In this document: in pieces, positions 42,746-52,004 of the stretch | How the letters are laid out: each line of letters begins with the position of its first letter | Numbering within the stretch: position 1 is the stretch's first letter | Assembly: GCA_958296165.1 (NCBI GenBank) | Contig: OY282447.1 | Coordinates: 124,001 to 188,000, forward strand | Direction of reading: 5' to 3' | Source of the DNA: an uncultured Pseudomonadales bacterium | Lineage (GTDB): Bacteria > Pseudomonadota > Gammaproteobacteria > Pseudomonadales > Azotimanducaceae | Length of the DNA stretch: 64,000 nt | Translations under genes and position numbers: made by a program | The notes under the pieces: generated by a model | Databases searched by the model: none | What the model was told of the DNA's origin: nothing | Seen by the model: only the letters and a program-made list of their open reading frames with translations

Positions 42746-44455
42746 CTATGCAGTGTGCGCCAGCGGCCCGCGCAGCAGCTTGCCTGGCGCGGCACCGGTG
42801 TGTTCGTTGTTGCGCAGCAGCACTTCGCCGTTCACCACCGTGGCAAGAATGCCGGTTGCGGTCTGTTTGAAGCGTTTGGCGCCCGCTGGCAGATCGCGGA
42901 CGATCTCCGGCATGTCTGCCGCTATCGCCTTCGGGTCGAACACAGCCACATCCGCGGCCATGCCCAAACGCAGCAGACCGCGATCGTGCAGGCCCCAGCG
43001 GCTGGCCGGCACGAAGGTAACCATGTGTACCGCCTCTTCCAGTGACAGCGCTTGGCGCTCGCGCACCCACTGGCTGAAGATGTTGGTTTGCAAGGAACTG
43101 TCCATGATCTGCGAAACATGCGCGCCCGAATCCGAGAACGTCACCACCGAACGGGGATGCTTCATCATCTCCAGCACATCGGCGTCGTTCTCGTTGTTGA
43201 TGGGCATGCGAAACAGGGTCTTGAGATCTTCCTCGAATGCCAGATCGATGAGCAATTGTGCCGGCGCCACGCCGCGCTCGGCGGCCAATGCCGCGACGCT
43301 GCGATCGTGGCCGTCGGTGCCGCGCATCACGAACAGCCAGTTCCAGTCCGGCGGATTGACGGTGCTGCCGAAGCGCTTGTGGCGCTGGCTGGGATTGCTG
43401 GCGATTTGCGCCAACTTCGCCCGCAAAGCCGGATCCGCGAGTTTCGCCTTCTGTTCGGCGAGCGGCAGTTTGCGCATGTCGCGCCAGACTTCCCAGCTGT
43501 CGAACGGCAGGTGCGCCTCAAAGGTGAAGATGACGTTGAGCGAACGCGAGTGGACTTGCGCGAACATGCGCCCGCCAGCATCCGCCACATCGTCCAGCAG
43601 CGCCAGATAGCTGCGCCACACTTCCGGCGCGCGACGGCTGGCGAACAGGCCCCAAGTGATCGGCACGCCGGTCTGCACGGCCAGCGCCTTGAGACGCTGG
43701 TGGTATTCGCGGATGCGTTCCGCATCGCGCCCCACCGCTTCTCCGGCGATCTCGAACATGCCGGCGCCGGTGCGGCCAATCGCGCTGACGATGGCGGACA
43801 CTTCCTGCCAAGACGCAGCGCGGCTGGCCACCGGCTTGCGGTCGGAGGTTTGGTGATTGGGCGAGCGCGAGGTGGTGAATCCCATCGCGCCGGCGTACAC
43901 GGCCTCTTCCGCCAGTGCCGCCATGCGCTTGATCTCGTCCGCCGTGGCCTCTTCCTCGAACGCCCGTTGGCCCATCACATAGGTGCGCAGCGCGGAGTGA
44001 CCCATGTAGCCGGCGTAGTTGATGCCTTTCGGCAGCTCGTCCAGTACGTCGAGGTATTCGGGATAGGTTTCCCAGCGCCAGCGGATGCCAGCCAGCATGG
44101 CGTCGCGGGCGATGTCTTCGGCGCGCTCGAGGTTGCGGAATACGAGGTCTGCTTCGTCTTCGCGGCAAGGCGCCAAAGTAAAGCCGCAGTTGCCCATCAC
44201 CACGCTGGTGACGCCGTGATAGCAGGAGCAGGAGCCGATGGGATCCCAGAACACCTGCGCGTCCATGTGCGTGTGGCCGTCCACGAAGCCGGGCGCAACC
44301 ACATGGCCTTCGGCATCCAGCGTTTGCCGTGCCTTGTCGCGCACGTCGCCGATGGCGACGATCCTGCCGTCGCGGATGCCAACATCGGCAGCAAAGCCCG
44401 GCGCACCGCTGCCGTCCACGACCGTGCCGCCCTTGATGACCAAGTCGTAAGCCAT
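42746..44455 (-). CDS. N-acyl-D-amino-acid deacylase (D-aminoacylase) family amidohydrolase
   Basis: 569 residues. MAYDLVIKGGTVVDGSG opens the small beta domain. PGFVDGHTHMDAQVFWDP near 60 gives the HxHxDxQ metal motif, GVTSVVMGNCGFTLAPC near 85 carries the family Cys, and SDSGAHVSQIMDSS near 450 the late Asp. It would hydrolyse N-acyl-D-amino acids or related amides. A paralogue of the same family is at 50155-51828. AGAGGGG precedes the ATG. Confidence 0.88.
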   Translation of the reverse strand: MAYDLVIKGGTVVDGSGAPGFAADVGIRDGRIVAIGDVRDKARQTLDAEGHVVAPGFVDGHTHMDAQVFWDPIGSCSCYHGVTSVVMGNCGFTLAPCREDEADLVFRNLERAEDIARDAMLAGIRWRWETYPEYLDVLDELPKGINYAGYMGHSALRTYVMGQRAFEEEATADEIKRMAALAEEAVYAGAMGFTTSRSPNHQTSDRKPVASRAASWQEVSAIVSAIGRTGAGMFEIAGEAVGRDAERIREYHQRLKALAVQTGVPITWGLFASRRAPEVWRSYLALLDDVADAGGRMFAQVHSRSLNVIFTFEAHLPFDSWEVWRDMRKLPLAEQKAKLADPALRAKLAQIASNPSQRHKRFGSTVNPPDWNWLFVMRGTDGHDRSVAALAAERGVAPAQLLIDLAFEEDLKTLFRMPINNENDADVLEMMKHPRSVVTFSDSGAHVSQIMDSSLQTNIFSQWVRERQALSLEEAVHMVTFVPASRWGLHDRGLLRLGMAADVAVFDPKAIAADMPEIVRDLPAGAKRFKQTATGILATVVNGEVLLRNNEHTGAAPGKLLRGPLAHTA

Positions 44456-44536
44456 GTGTCCCCTCTCGCTCGCCTTGCCGGAAAGCCCTACCATACCACC
44501 CACGCTTGAGCGCCCGCGCGCGACCTGCTCCCAGCA

Positions 44537-45835
44537 TTGAAACGACATTATCCCGACATCGCTCTGCACGTGCCTGCGCTGCTGCTGCCGCGCCCGGACG
44601 TCGCGCTGCAATCGTGGGCGGTGATTGCCTGCGATCAGCACACCTCGGAGCCCGCCTATTGGCAGGAAACGCGCCGACTGGTCGCCGACAACCCATCCAC
44701 ATTGCACATGGTGCTGCCGGAAGCCCACTTGGGAACCAGCGACATTGCCGGCATCCACGGCCACATGGCCGACTATCTGCGCCGAGGCGTACTCGTGGAA
44801 CAGGCGCCGGGACTGATGCTGGTGGAACGCGATGTCGGCCGCGCCTCGCCGCGGCGCGGCCTGGTCGTGGCGCTGGACCTAGAGCACTACGACTACCGGG
44901 CCGGCAGCCAGGCGCTGATCCGCTGCACGGAAGGAACGGACCGGAACCGGCTGCCGACGCGCATCGCGGTGCGCCAGCAAGCGCCGCTGGAAACTCCGCA
45001 CATCATGGTGCTGATCGACGACCCGCAGCGCACCGTCATCGAACCGCTCTTTGCGTTAACCGAGCGGACCGAGCGGACCTTGCCTACGGCCTACGACTTC
45101 GAGCTGATGCAAGGCGGCGGGCGGGTGCGCGGCTGGCATGTGGCCGATGAATCTACCATCGAGGCCGCCGCGGCGGCATTGCTAGCGCTCCGCCGCGGCG
45201 AGCCGCCCATGCTCTATGCGATGGGCGACGGCAACCACTCCTTCGCCGCGGCGCGCGCCGTTTGGGAGGACATGAAGGCCGCCGGCGCAGCGATGGATCA
45301 CCCAGCGCGTTTCGGGCTGGTGGAACTCGTAAACCTGCACGACGACGCCATGTGTTTCGAGCCGATCCACCGGCTGGTGACCGGCGTAGATCCCGCAGCC
45401 CTGCTGCGCACACTGACGGAACACTTCACGGCCCAAGGGTTTTCCACACGCGCCTTCTCCACTCCGCAACAGTGGCAACGTGCCTTGGCCGAACCTGCGC
45501 CAAGCGCCGCCCAACGCATCGGCTACTTCGCCGGCGCGGATTTCGGCCTGGTGCAAATCGAGCGGCCGGCCTCCCCTTTGACCACCGCCACCCTGCATGG
45601 CTTTCTCGATGCCTTTCTACAGCGCGAGAGCGCCGAACTGGACTACATCCACGGCGACGATACGTTGGCCAAGCTCGCCGCCGATCGCGACCGCATCGGT
45701 TTCTTGCTGCCGCCCATGGACAAGCACGACCTGTTCAAGATCGTGCGCGGCGGCGCCGCGCCGCGCAAGACGTTCTCGCTGGGCGAAGCCCACGAAAAGC
45801 GCTATTACCTGGAGTGTCGGCGCATCGCGCGCTAG
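44537..45835 (+). CDS. DUF1015 family protein
   Basis: 432 residues from a TTG at 44537. The DUF1015 hallmarks are QHTSEPAYWQE near 35, PLFALTERTE near 175, and especially AMGDGNHSFAAARAVWE near 235 and LPPMDKHDLFKIVRGG near 400. The family is often annotated HTH/SpoOJ-like or kinase-associated, but its biochemical role is unknown. It is divergent from the deacylase, sharing about 80 bases of promoter region. Confidence 0.85.
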   Translation: MKRHYPDIALHVPALLLPRPDVALQSWAVIACDQHTSEPAYWQETRRLVADNPSTLHMVLPEAHLGTSDIAGIHGHMADYLRRGVLVEQAPGLMLVERDVGRASPRRGLVVALDLEHYDYRAGSQALIRCTEGTDRNRLPTRIAVRQQAPLETPHIMVLIDDPQRTVIEPLFALTERTERTLPTAYDFELMQGGGRVRGWHVADESTIEAAAAALLALRRGEPPMLYAMGDGNHSFAAARAVWEDMKAAGAAMDHPARFGLVELVNLHDDAMCFEPIHRLVTGVDPAALLRTLTEHFTAQGFSTRAFSTPQQWQRALAEPAPSAAQRIGYFAGADFGLVQIERPASPLTTATLHGFLDAFLQRESAELDYIHGDDTLAKLAADRDRIGFLLPPMDKHDLFKIVRGGAAPRKTFSLGEAHEKRYYLECRRIAR

Positions 45836-45863
45836 CGCTCGTTTCCTAAAGACGCCGCGGCAG

Positions 45864-46499
45864 CTAGCGTTGCCTTCGATACACGCGCTCGGCGTGTACG
45901 TCTTCCCCTTCGGTGGTCACGCGCACGGCGATGCGCAGCCTCCTGCCGCCATCCTCGAGCGCCATCACCTCTTCGCCACGCACATCGCCGCGCGCGGTGC
46001 GGATCACCAAGGCGCCGTCCGCCCAGCCCGCGTTCACGGTCCAGAAATCGCGTTTGCGCACGCCCCAGGAAATGTCGCGGTATGCGCTCCAGTGCTGGTC
46101 TGCTGCCGATCGCTGCTGCGGCTGTTCCAACGCAGCGTTCTGGCCGTAGCGTATGCCCATGGATTGCGCGTCCTGCTCGATGTGCAGGCGCCCGGCATTC
46201 AGCACTGGATAGTCCTGCACCACGAACGCCGCCGAGGCGCTGGGATTGGATTGGCGATTGCGCACGACGTCGCGATCTTCGCGGCGGCGGATGGCGTTGA
46301 GGTCGGGCGGCGCGTCGCTCTGCCGCTCGTCGAGCAGCCACTCGCCGGTGAGGTCGAAGCCACGCGGCGCGGTGGTGTCCAAAGACGCGACACAGCCGGC
46401 CAGCAGCGCGGCCATCGCCGCCGCCATCAACAAGGCCATCAACGAGGCCATCAACGAGGCCATCAACGAGAGTGGCGGGCGGGGGCGGACAACCGGCAT
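45864..46499 (-). CDS. Lipoprotein of unknown function with a tandem-repeat signal peptide
   Basis: 211 residues. The signal peptide contains repeated LMAS units and ends in the lipobox LLAGC near residue 36. The mature part (about 175 residues) begins SLDTTAPRGFDLTGEWLLDERQSDAP and has a beta-rich pattern (RDFWTVNAGWADGALVIRTA) with no named family recognised. The LMAS units come from the 12-base tandem repeat at 46426-46470. Confidence 0.75.
   Translation of the reverse strand: MPVVRPRPPLSLMASLMASLMALLMAAAMAALLAGCVASLDTTAPRGFDLTGEWLLDERQSDAPPDLNAIRRREDRDVVRNRQSNPSASAAFVVQDYPVLNAGRLHIEQDAQSMGIRYGQNAALEQPQQRSAADQHWSAYRDISWGVRKRDFWTVNAGWADGALVIRTARGDVRGEEVMALEDGGRRLRIAVRVTTEGEDVHAERVYRRQR
46426..46470. 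repeat. 12-bp tandem repeat inside a signal-peptide coding region
   Basis: ATCAACGAGGCC-type units occur 3.75 times at 46426-46470. Each unit adds four residues (LMAS) to the hydrophobic core of the lipoprotein signal peptide without changing frame. Confidence 0.85.
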
Positions 46500-46553
46500 C
46501 GAGTGACCTCGGCGTGGAATTGGCGCACAATCCTACGCTCACAGGAGAACTTT

Positions 46554-47699
46554 ATGCACTACGACATCATTTCCGCGGATTGCCACATCGATCTGCCGTG
46601 GCTGCCCGAAGATCTTTTCACGAGCGAAGCCCGCGCGGAACTCAAGGAGCGCATGCCGTATGTGGCCGAAACCGAGCAGGGCCGTCACTGGGTGAGCCGC
46701 AACGGCGCTCAATTCGGCTTGCAGAATGGCATGGGTTCCGCTGGCCGCCGCTATGTGCCTGGTCAGATTCACCGCTCCGACCGCATGGCCGAACAGGGCC
46801 TCTACCGCGATGGCGAGGCTGGCATCCGCCGCTTGACGGAACCGGAGCTGCGCATCAAGGATCAGGACTTGGACGGCGTGCAGGCGGAAGTGCTGTACGG
46901 CATCCTGGGCGCGTCCATGCGGCTCGGCGACGACGAAGCCGCGGCGGACATGATGCGCATCTACAACGCATGGCTGGCGGACTTCTGCGCGACGCACCCG
47001 GAACGATTCGCCGGGCTCGCCAACATCCCCAGCCACGACGTCGATGCCGCCGTGCAGGAGGTGGAGCGGGTCGCCAAGCGCGGCGTGCTGCGCGGCATCG
47101 AAGTGGCCAACACGCACACCATGGCGCCGCTCTTCGACCCTTCCTGGGAACCGCTGTGGGCCGCCGCGGAAGGCGCCAGCCTGCCGCTGCACTACCACAC
47201 CATCGGGCCGCGCATGGATTACGACTTCGCAAAGATGGCGCCGTTGCAGCGCCGCCAGGCGTTCGCAGTACACATCACCTCGTTCCAGCTCGCCATGTCC
47301 AACATCATCATGGAGACCATCTACGGCGGCGTGCTGGAAGCCCACCCGGGCTTGAAGATGGTGATTGGCGAGAGCGGCATCGGCTGGATTCCGTACATCC
47401 TGGAGCACATGGATCTGGAGTGGGAGGATCAATTCAAGGATCTAACGCTCACCATGAAGCCTTCGGAGTATTGGCGGCGACAGTGCTACGCGACCTATCA
47501 GAGCGACCCGATCGGCATCAGGCTGCTGGACATCCTGGGCGAAGACAACGTGATGTGGGGAAGCGATTTCCCCCACCCGGATGGAGTGTGGCCGGATTCC
47601 AAGGATTTCATCGAGCGCGAGCTCGGCGACATGCCAGCGGCTACGCGGCGCAAGATCGTGTGCGAGAACGCCGCGGCCTTGTATGGCTTCGCCGCATGA
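46554..47699 (+). CDS. Amidohydrolase family 2 protein
   Basis: 381 residues from ATG 46554, with AGGAG upstream. ISADCHIDLPW near residue 6 gives the Asp/Cys-x-His first motif. LPLHYHTIGPRMD near 205 supplies His, VIGESGIGWIPYILEHMD near 265 is the family signature, and WGSDFPHPDGVWPDS near 328 the final Asp. It resembles the protein at 12149-13375, and both belong to the decarboxylase/hydrolase branch. The stop overlaps the following HAD gene (ATGA). Confidence 0.85.
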   Translation: MHYDIISADCHIDLPWLPEDLFTSEARAELKERMPYVAETEQGRHWVSRNGAQFGLQNGMGSAGRRYVPGQIHRSDRMAEQGLYRDGEAGIRRLTEPELRIKDQDLDGVQAEVLYGILGASMRLGDDEAAADMMRIYNAWLADFCATHPERFAGLANIPSHDVDAAVQEVERVAKRGVLRGIEVANTHTMAPLFDPSWEPLWAAAEGASLPLHYHTIGPRMDYDFAKMAPLQRRQAFAVHITSFQLAMSNIIMETIYGGVLEAHPGLKMVIGESGIGWIPYILEHMDLEWEDQFKDLTLTMKPSEYWRRQCYATYQSDPIGIRLLDILGEDNVMWGSDFPHPDGVWPDSKDFIERELGDMPAATRRKIVCENAAALYGFAA

Positions 47700-48448
47700 C
47701 GCGTGCGCCCGTTGTCCGCCGGGCCTTGAGGATGATCCGGCTGGTTACGTTCGACCTCGACAACACTTTGTGGAGCGTCGATACGGTGATTCGACGGGCG
47801 GAAGCCAACATGAACGCTTGGCTGCTGCAGCGGGCACCCGAATACGGGCAGCTGGACAGCGTGGAACTAGCCGCCATTCACAGTGCCGTGGTGGACGCCA
47901 ACCCCGATGTCGTCCACGACATTTCACGCCGGCGCGAGCTGGTTCTCCAGGCTGCCGTGGAGCGGTGCGGCTACCCGGCGTCGGTTGCCGCTGAACTCGC
48001 GGCCGGCGCCTTCGCGGAGTTTCTGGATTGGCGACACCGCATCGAGTTCTTCCCGGCCGCTCTAGACGTACTGGAGCAACTCGCTGGCCGCTACGTGCTG
48101 GCCGCGCTCACCAACGGCAATGCGAACTTCGAGCGCCTTGGGCTGGGCCGCTTCTTCTCGTTCGGCTATTGCGCTGCCGATGTGGGCGCGAGCAAGCCCC
48201 ATCCGGCGATGTTCGAGCGAGCAATCGCCCACGCGGAAGTGGCGCCCGAGCAAGCGGTGCATGTTGGCGATCATCCGGTGGACGACGTACAGGGCGCTGC
48301 GGGGGCCGGCATGGCGTCCGTGTGGGTGAACTTGGAACGCATCGACGACGACCCGGGCGCGACCGCGACGGTCGACAGCCTAGCCAAAGTTCCGCTTGCG
48401 ATCGCTAGCTTGGCGGCAGCACGGGACTCAAGCCCGCCAAGCCCGTAG
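47696..48448 (+). CDS. HAD superfamily hydrolase (subfamily IA, YjjG-like)
   Basis: 250 residues from the ATG at 47696 that overlaps the amidohydrolase stop; ATG 47732 is an alternative that trims 12 residues. Motif I is FDLDNTLW, a four-helix cap follows, motif II is LAALTNGNAN near 140, motif III Lys is in GASKPHPAMFE near 165, and motif IV is HVGDHPVDDVQGA near 195. It is probably a phosphatase of small phosphorylated metabolites. Confidence 0.85.
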   Translation: MTRAPVVRRALRMIRLVTFDLDNTLWSVDTVIRRAEANMNAWLLQRAPEYGQLDSVELAAIHSAVVDANPDVVHDISRRRELVLQAAVERCGYPASVAAELAAGAFAEFLDWRHRIEFFPAALDVLEQLAGRYVLAALTNGNANFERLGLGRFFSFGYCAADVGASKPHPAMFERAIAHAEVAPEQAVHVGDHPVDDVQGAAGAGMASVWVNLERIDDDPGATATVDSLAKVPLAIASLAAARDSSPPSP

Positions 48449-48541
48449 CGGCGCCAAGTGCTAAGGATGCGTGCATCCAACCAAAGACATCGCGGCAACG
48501 AGAGACACAACGCTCTCGATCTCGCTCATCATGTAAACATA

Positions 48542-48631
48542 TTTGGTCCAAGTACGTTTGGTCCAAGTATGTTTGGTCCAATCGTGTTTGGTCCAAGCAC
48601 ATTTAGTCTAAGTACGTTTGGTCCAAATACG
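48542..48631. repeat. Six 15-bp tandem repeats
   Basis: Exactly six units of consensus TTTGGTCCAAGTACG run without gaps from 48542 to 48631. They sit 38 bases before the ATP-binding protein gene. On the minus strand they would encode a period-five LDQTY pattern, but the frame is broken by stops. Confidence 0.9.
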
Positions 48632-48668
48632 ACTTGACGAACTCTAACGGCATGTCCAAACTAGCGGC

Positions 48669-50087
48669 ATGGCAGGTTTCATAGGACGCACGGCAGAACT
48701 CGCTCTGCTCGATCAGGCCCACAAATCGTCCCGCTCGGATCTCATTCCGATATTCGGCAGGCGCCGCGTCGGCAAGAGCGAGCTCATTGTGCGGTTCATG
48801 GCCGACAAACCCGGCGTCTACTATTTGGGGCAACAGTCTTCTACCGTGCTGCAAGTGCGCGCGTTTCTCAGCGAAGCAGCCAGCGCCCTAGACATGCCGC
48901 TGCTCGCCGAATTGCGCATGGAAGACTGGCGCATGGCGTTGCTCACCGTCGTCGAGCAGTGGGCCGCAGCGCATCCCGGCTCGAAACTGGTGCTGGCCTT
49001 GGACGAGTTCCAGTGGATCGCGGAGGCGAACCCGGACGTGATCTCGGCATTGCAGCAATGCTGGGATCAGCATTGGCGAGATGCCGGGTCGGTTACGTTG
49101 CTGCTGTGCGGCTCGTACATCGGCTTCATGGAGCGCGAAGTGCTTGGCAGCAAGAGCCCGCTGTACGGACGGCGTACCGCACAGATTTTCTTGCAGCCGT
49201 TCGGCTACCTGGAGGCCGCGAAGTTCCACCCGCGCTGGTCGCTTGCCGACCAGGCGCAGGCATACTTCCTCGTCGGCGGCCTGCCGCAGTACCTCCTCTA
49301 TCTGGACGACGGCCTATCCATCCAGCAGAACATCGAGCGAAGTCTACTCGACGACTTCGCGCCGCTGTGCCAGGAACCGCTGTTTCTGCTCCGCGAGGAA
49401 CTTCGGCAAGTGGCACCCTATCAAGTCCTCCTCGCCGCCGCCGCCGACGGGCCGCACTCGGTGCCCGAAATCGCCGCCGCCACCGGATTGCGCGAGCGCA
49501 ACCTGCACTACTACATTCAGCAGCTCGTCGGTTTGCGCTTCATCGAGCGCCGCTATCCGTTGAACGGCCAGCCCCTAGAGGGCCATCGGCGCAATCCGAA
49601 GCGGATGCGCATCGGCGTCGACGACCCACTGCTGCGCTTTTGGTTCCGTTTCGTGTTCCCCAACACGAGCCTCATCCGCAGCGCCGGCCCCAAGCGCGCT
49701 TTCGTCGAGCGCATCAAGCCACACTTGCCAGCATGGTTCGGCGGCGGTTTCGAGCGCCTGTGCCGGCAGGCGCTGCCGCTCATCTATGCCAGCGAAGGAA
49801 TCAGCGCCGGGTTCGAGATCGGCGAGTTCTGGAGCCCGCAAACGCAGGTCGACGTGGTGGGGCTGCGCGACGACGGCTGGACAGACCTTGGCGAGTGCAA
49901 ATGGGGCGCTGTGCGTTCACCGCGAGCGTTGCGGGCCGAGTTGGAGCGCAAGATGCAGGCATATCCGAATAGCCGCGGCGCAACGCTGGGCCGCCGCTAT
50001 TTCGTGCGGCGAAAACCAGCGCCAATCGTGCGCGAAAAGGCGCGCGATTGGCACTCGCTGGAAGACCTCTACCGACTTAAAGCCTAA
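48669..50087 (+). CDS. Archaeal-type ATPase with C-terminal DUF234-like domain
   Basis: 472 residues. FIGRTAELALLDQ opens an STAND-like P-loop domain with Walker A GRRRVGKSELI near 30 and Walker B LVLALDEFQWI near 100. LLLCGSYIGFME and YGRRTAQIFLQPFGYLEA follow. A winged-helix region (SVPEIAAATGLRERNLHYYIQQL) is near 265. The C-terminus has the DUF234 features LRFWFRFVFPN and FERLCRQALP, then a nuclease-like ExD-type stretch (QVDVVGLRDDGWTDLGECKWG). Such proteins are widespread, of unknown role, and often accessory. Confidence 0.85.
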   Translation: MAGFIGRTAELALLDQAHKSSRSDLIPIFGRRRVGKSELIVRFMADKPGVYYLGQQSSTVLQVRAFLSEAASALDMPLLAELRMEDWRMALLTVVEQWAAAHPGSKLVLALDEFQWIAEANPDVISALQQCWDQHWRDAGSVTLLLCGSYIGFMEREVLGSKSPLYGRRTAQIFLQPFGYLEAAKFHPRWSLADQAQAYFLVGGLPQYLLYLDDGLSIQQNIERSLLDDFAPLCQEPLFLLREELRQVAPYQVLLAAAADGPHSVPEIAAATGLRERNLHYYIQQLVGLRFIERRYPLNGQPLEGHRRNPKRMRIGVDDPLLRFWFRFVFPNTSLIRSAGPKRAFVERIKPHLPAWFGGGFERLCRQALPLIYASEGISAGFEIGEFWSPQTQVDVVGLRDDGWTDLGECKWGAVRSPRALRAELERKMQAYPNSRGATLGRRYFVRRKPAPIVREKARDWHSLEDLYRLKA

Positions 50088-50117
50088 CGCAGCGCCGCGC
50101 TCTTAGACGCCAAGACT

Positions 50118-50142
50118 CGCCGGAGTCGGTGCGACTCCGGCG
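50118..50142. terminator. Perfect 11-bp hairpin between convergent genes
   Basis: CGCCGGAGTCG (50118-50128) and CGACTCCGGCG (50132-50142) form a stem with a 3-base loop, between the ATPase stop and the deacylase stop. No T-run follows; it could stop transcripts from both sides. Confidence 0.5.
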
Positions 50143-50154
50143 GAGTCGGCAGGA

Positions 50155-51828
50155 CTACGCGGTGGCCGGATTGCGCAGCACTCGTCCCGCCCGCTCGCCA
50201 GTGTGTTCGTCGTCGATGAGGATCGGCGTGCCGTTGCACACCGTAGCCTTGTAGCCAACCGCCTTCTGGATGAGTCGCGGCGCGCCGCCGGGGAAGTCGT
50301 GTACCAGCTGCGGCTGGCGCTCCGCCACGGCCTCCAATTCAACGACGTTCACATCTGCCTTCATGCCTGCGGCCAGCGTCCCTCTGTCCGCGAAGCCGAG
50401 TACGCGCGCGGAAGCGCTGGTCATGCGTCGCACCGCCTCTTCGACGCTGAACAGGCCCTGTTCGCGCACCCAGTGGGCGAGCAGGAAGGACGTCCAGCCA
50501 GAGTCCATGATCTGGCTGACGTGAGCGCCGGCGTCGCCGATGCCGGGCAGCACCCAATCCGTGGTGAGGAACGACTTCAACGACTCCAGGTCTTGGTTGA
50601 AGAAGCGCAAATGGAACAGCGCTTCGCCGTTCGTCTCGAGCATCTTGTCCAGCCACAGCTCCACCGGATGAACGCCGGCGGCCTTGGCCATGCTGTACAA
50701 GCTCTCCTCGGAGCCCCGCGTGTAGTGCGGCCGATCGCCATCGCCAAGCCAGAAGCACGCCCGCGCACGTTCCTCGATAGCGGCTTGGGCGCTGGCCTCT
50801 TCGATTAGCTTGCGGCGCGTCTCGGCATCGCGGATGGCCGCAAGGCGGGCGGCGAAATCGAGCTTGCGCAGCTCCGCCCAGGCCGGGGTGGGGAACAGCG
50901 CATCGGTGCGCAAACCGGACAGGAAGCCGCCGCTGCGCGGCAGGGTGAGGGCGTTTACGTCCAGCCCTTCATCCTGCATGGCGGCGACGGCCTGATCGTA
51001 GCCGGTTCCCTTGCCTCCCGGCCCGGGGGTGTAGGGAGCACTGAACAGGATGCGCGTGCCGGCGGCACGGCACTGCTTGGTGAGCAGAGCCATCTCGTCG
51101 TCCAGCTTGGAGTAGTTCAGCACGCTTTGCAGGATGCCGCCGTGCTTGCCGACCGCTTCCGAAATGGCCACCAGCTCTTCTGCCTTGGCGAAGGTGCCGG
51201 GAATGGAGCGGCCGTCCGGCAGCACGTGGGCGGGCAGCCGGTTGGTGGAGAAGCCGATCGCGCCCTCCTGCACGGACTTGCCCACCAGCGCCGCGATCTG
51301 GCGAATCTCGTCTTCGCTGGCATCCTCCTCGATGGCGCGCTCGCCCATCACGAAGAAGCGCGACGCGCAGTGGCCGACCAACCCGGTAATGTTGATGGCG
51401 GGGTCCAGCTTCTCGATTGAGTCGAGATACTGGCCATAGGACTCCCAATCCCACGGCAGGCCGGTGAGGATGGCGTTCTTCGGGATGTCCTCCACCGTTT
51501 CCATCATGCCAGCCAGAAACTCCCGATCAGCCGCCTTGCACGGTGCGAAGGTAACGCCGCAGTTGCCGAACAGCGCAGTAGTGACTCCGTGCCAAGACAC
51601 CGGCGTGAGCAGCGGATCCCAGCCCGCCTGCGCGTCGAAGTGCGTGTGCAGATCGACGAAGCCGGGCGTTACCACAAGCCCCGCCGCGTCGATTTCGCGG
51701 CGGCCGGGCGCCGCCACCTTGCCTACTTCCGCGATCGTCTCGCCATCGATGGCGACATCGCCGGCGAATGGTGCAGCGCCGGTGCCGTCCACGACGTTGC
51801 CGCCGCGAATAACAAGATCGTATGCCAT
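50155..51828 (-). CDS. N-acyl-D-amino-acid deacylase (D-aminoacylase) family amidohydrolase
   Basis: 557 residues from ATG 51828 (AGGGG upstream). MAYDLVIRGGNVVDGTG, PGFVDLHTHFDAQAGWDP near 57 and GVTTALFGNCGVTFAPC near 80 match the paralogue at 42746. GDAGAHVSQIMDSG near 440 gives the late Asp. The family hydrolyses N-acyl-D-amino acids. Having two in 10 kb points to use of D-amino-acid derivatives or related amides. Confidence 0.88.
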   Translation of the reverse strand: MAYDLVIRGGNVVDGTGAAPFAGDVAIDGETIAEVGKVAAPGRREIDAAGLVVTPGFVDLHTHFDAQAGWDPLLTPVSWHGVTTALFGNCGVTFAPCKAADREFLAGMMETVEDIPKNAILTGLPWDWESYGQYLDSIEKLDPAINITGLVGHCASRFFVMGERAIEEDASEDEIRQIAALVGKSVQEGAIGFSTNRLPAHVLPDGRSIPGTFAKAEELVAISEAVGKHGGILQSVLNYSKLDDEMALLTKQCRAAGTRILFSAPYTPGPGGKGTGYDQAVAAMQDEGLDVNALTLPRSGGFLSGLRTDALFPTPAWAELRKLDFAARLAAIRDAETRRKLIEEASAQAAIEERARACFWLGDGDRPHYTRGSEESLYSMAKAAGVHPVELWLDKMLETNGEALFHLRFFNQDLESLKSFLTTDWVLPGIGDAGAHVSQIMDSGWTSFLLAHWVREQGLFSVEEAVRRMTSASARVLGFADRGTLAAGMKADVNVVELEAVAERQPQLVHDFPGGAPRLIQKAVGYKATVCNGTPILIDDEHTGERAGRVLRNPATA

Positions 51829-52004
51829 GTTTTCTGCCCCTCTAGTAGGTGTGGGTGGTTGCATTGACCGTGGCTAGTGTAACAACTGATGCGAGAGTGG
51901 CGCGTCCTAGTGGCGTGCATGTGCCACCTCATATGTCGGCCCCGGGCATAACGGCAGCATGGCCGCAGCAGGCCGCGGATGGAATGCATTGGTGTCGAAC
52001 GCGA

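Noticed and set aside
48405-48854. Pentapeptide-like LDQTY repeats on the minus strand
   Set aside because: The period-five pattern follows from the 15-bp DNA repeat; a stop interrupts the frame and no flanking coding signal exists.
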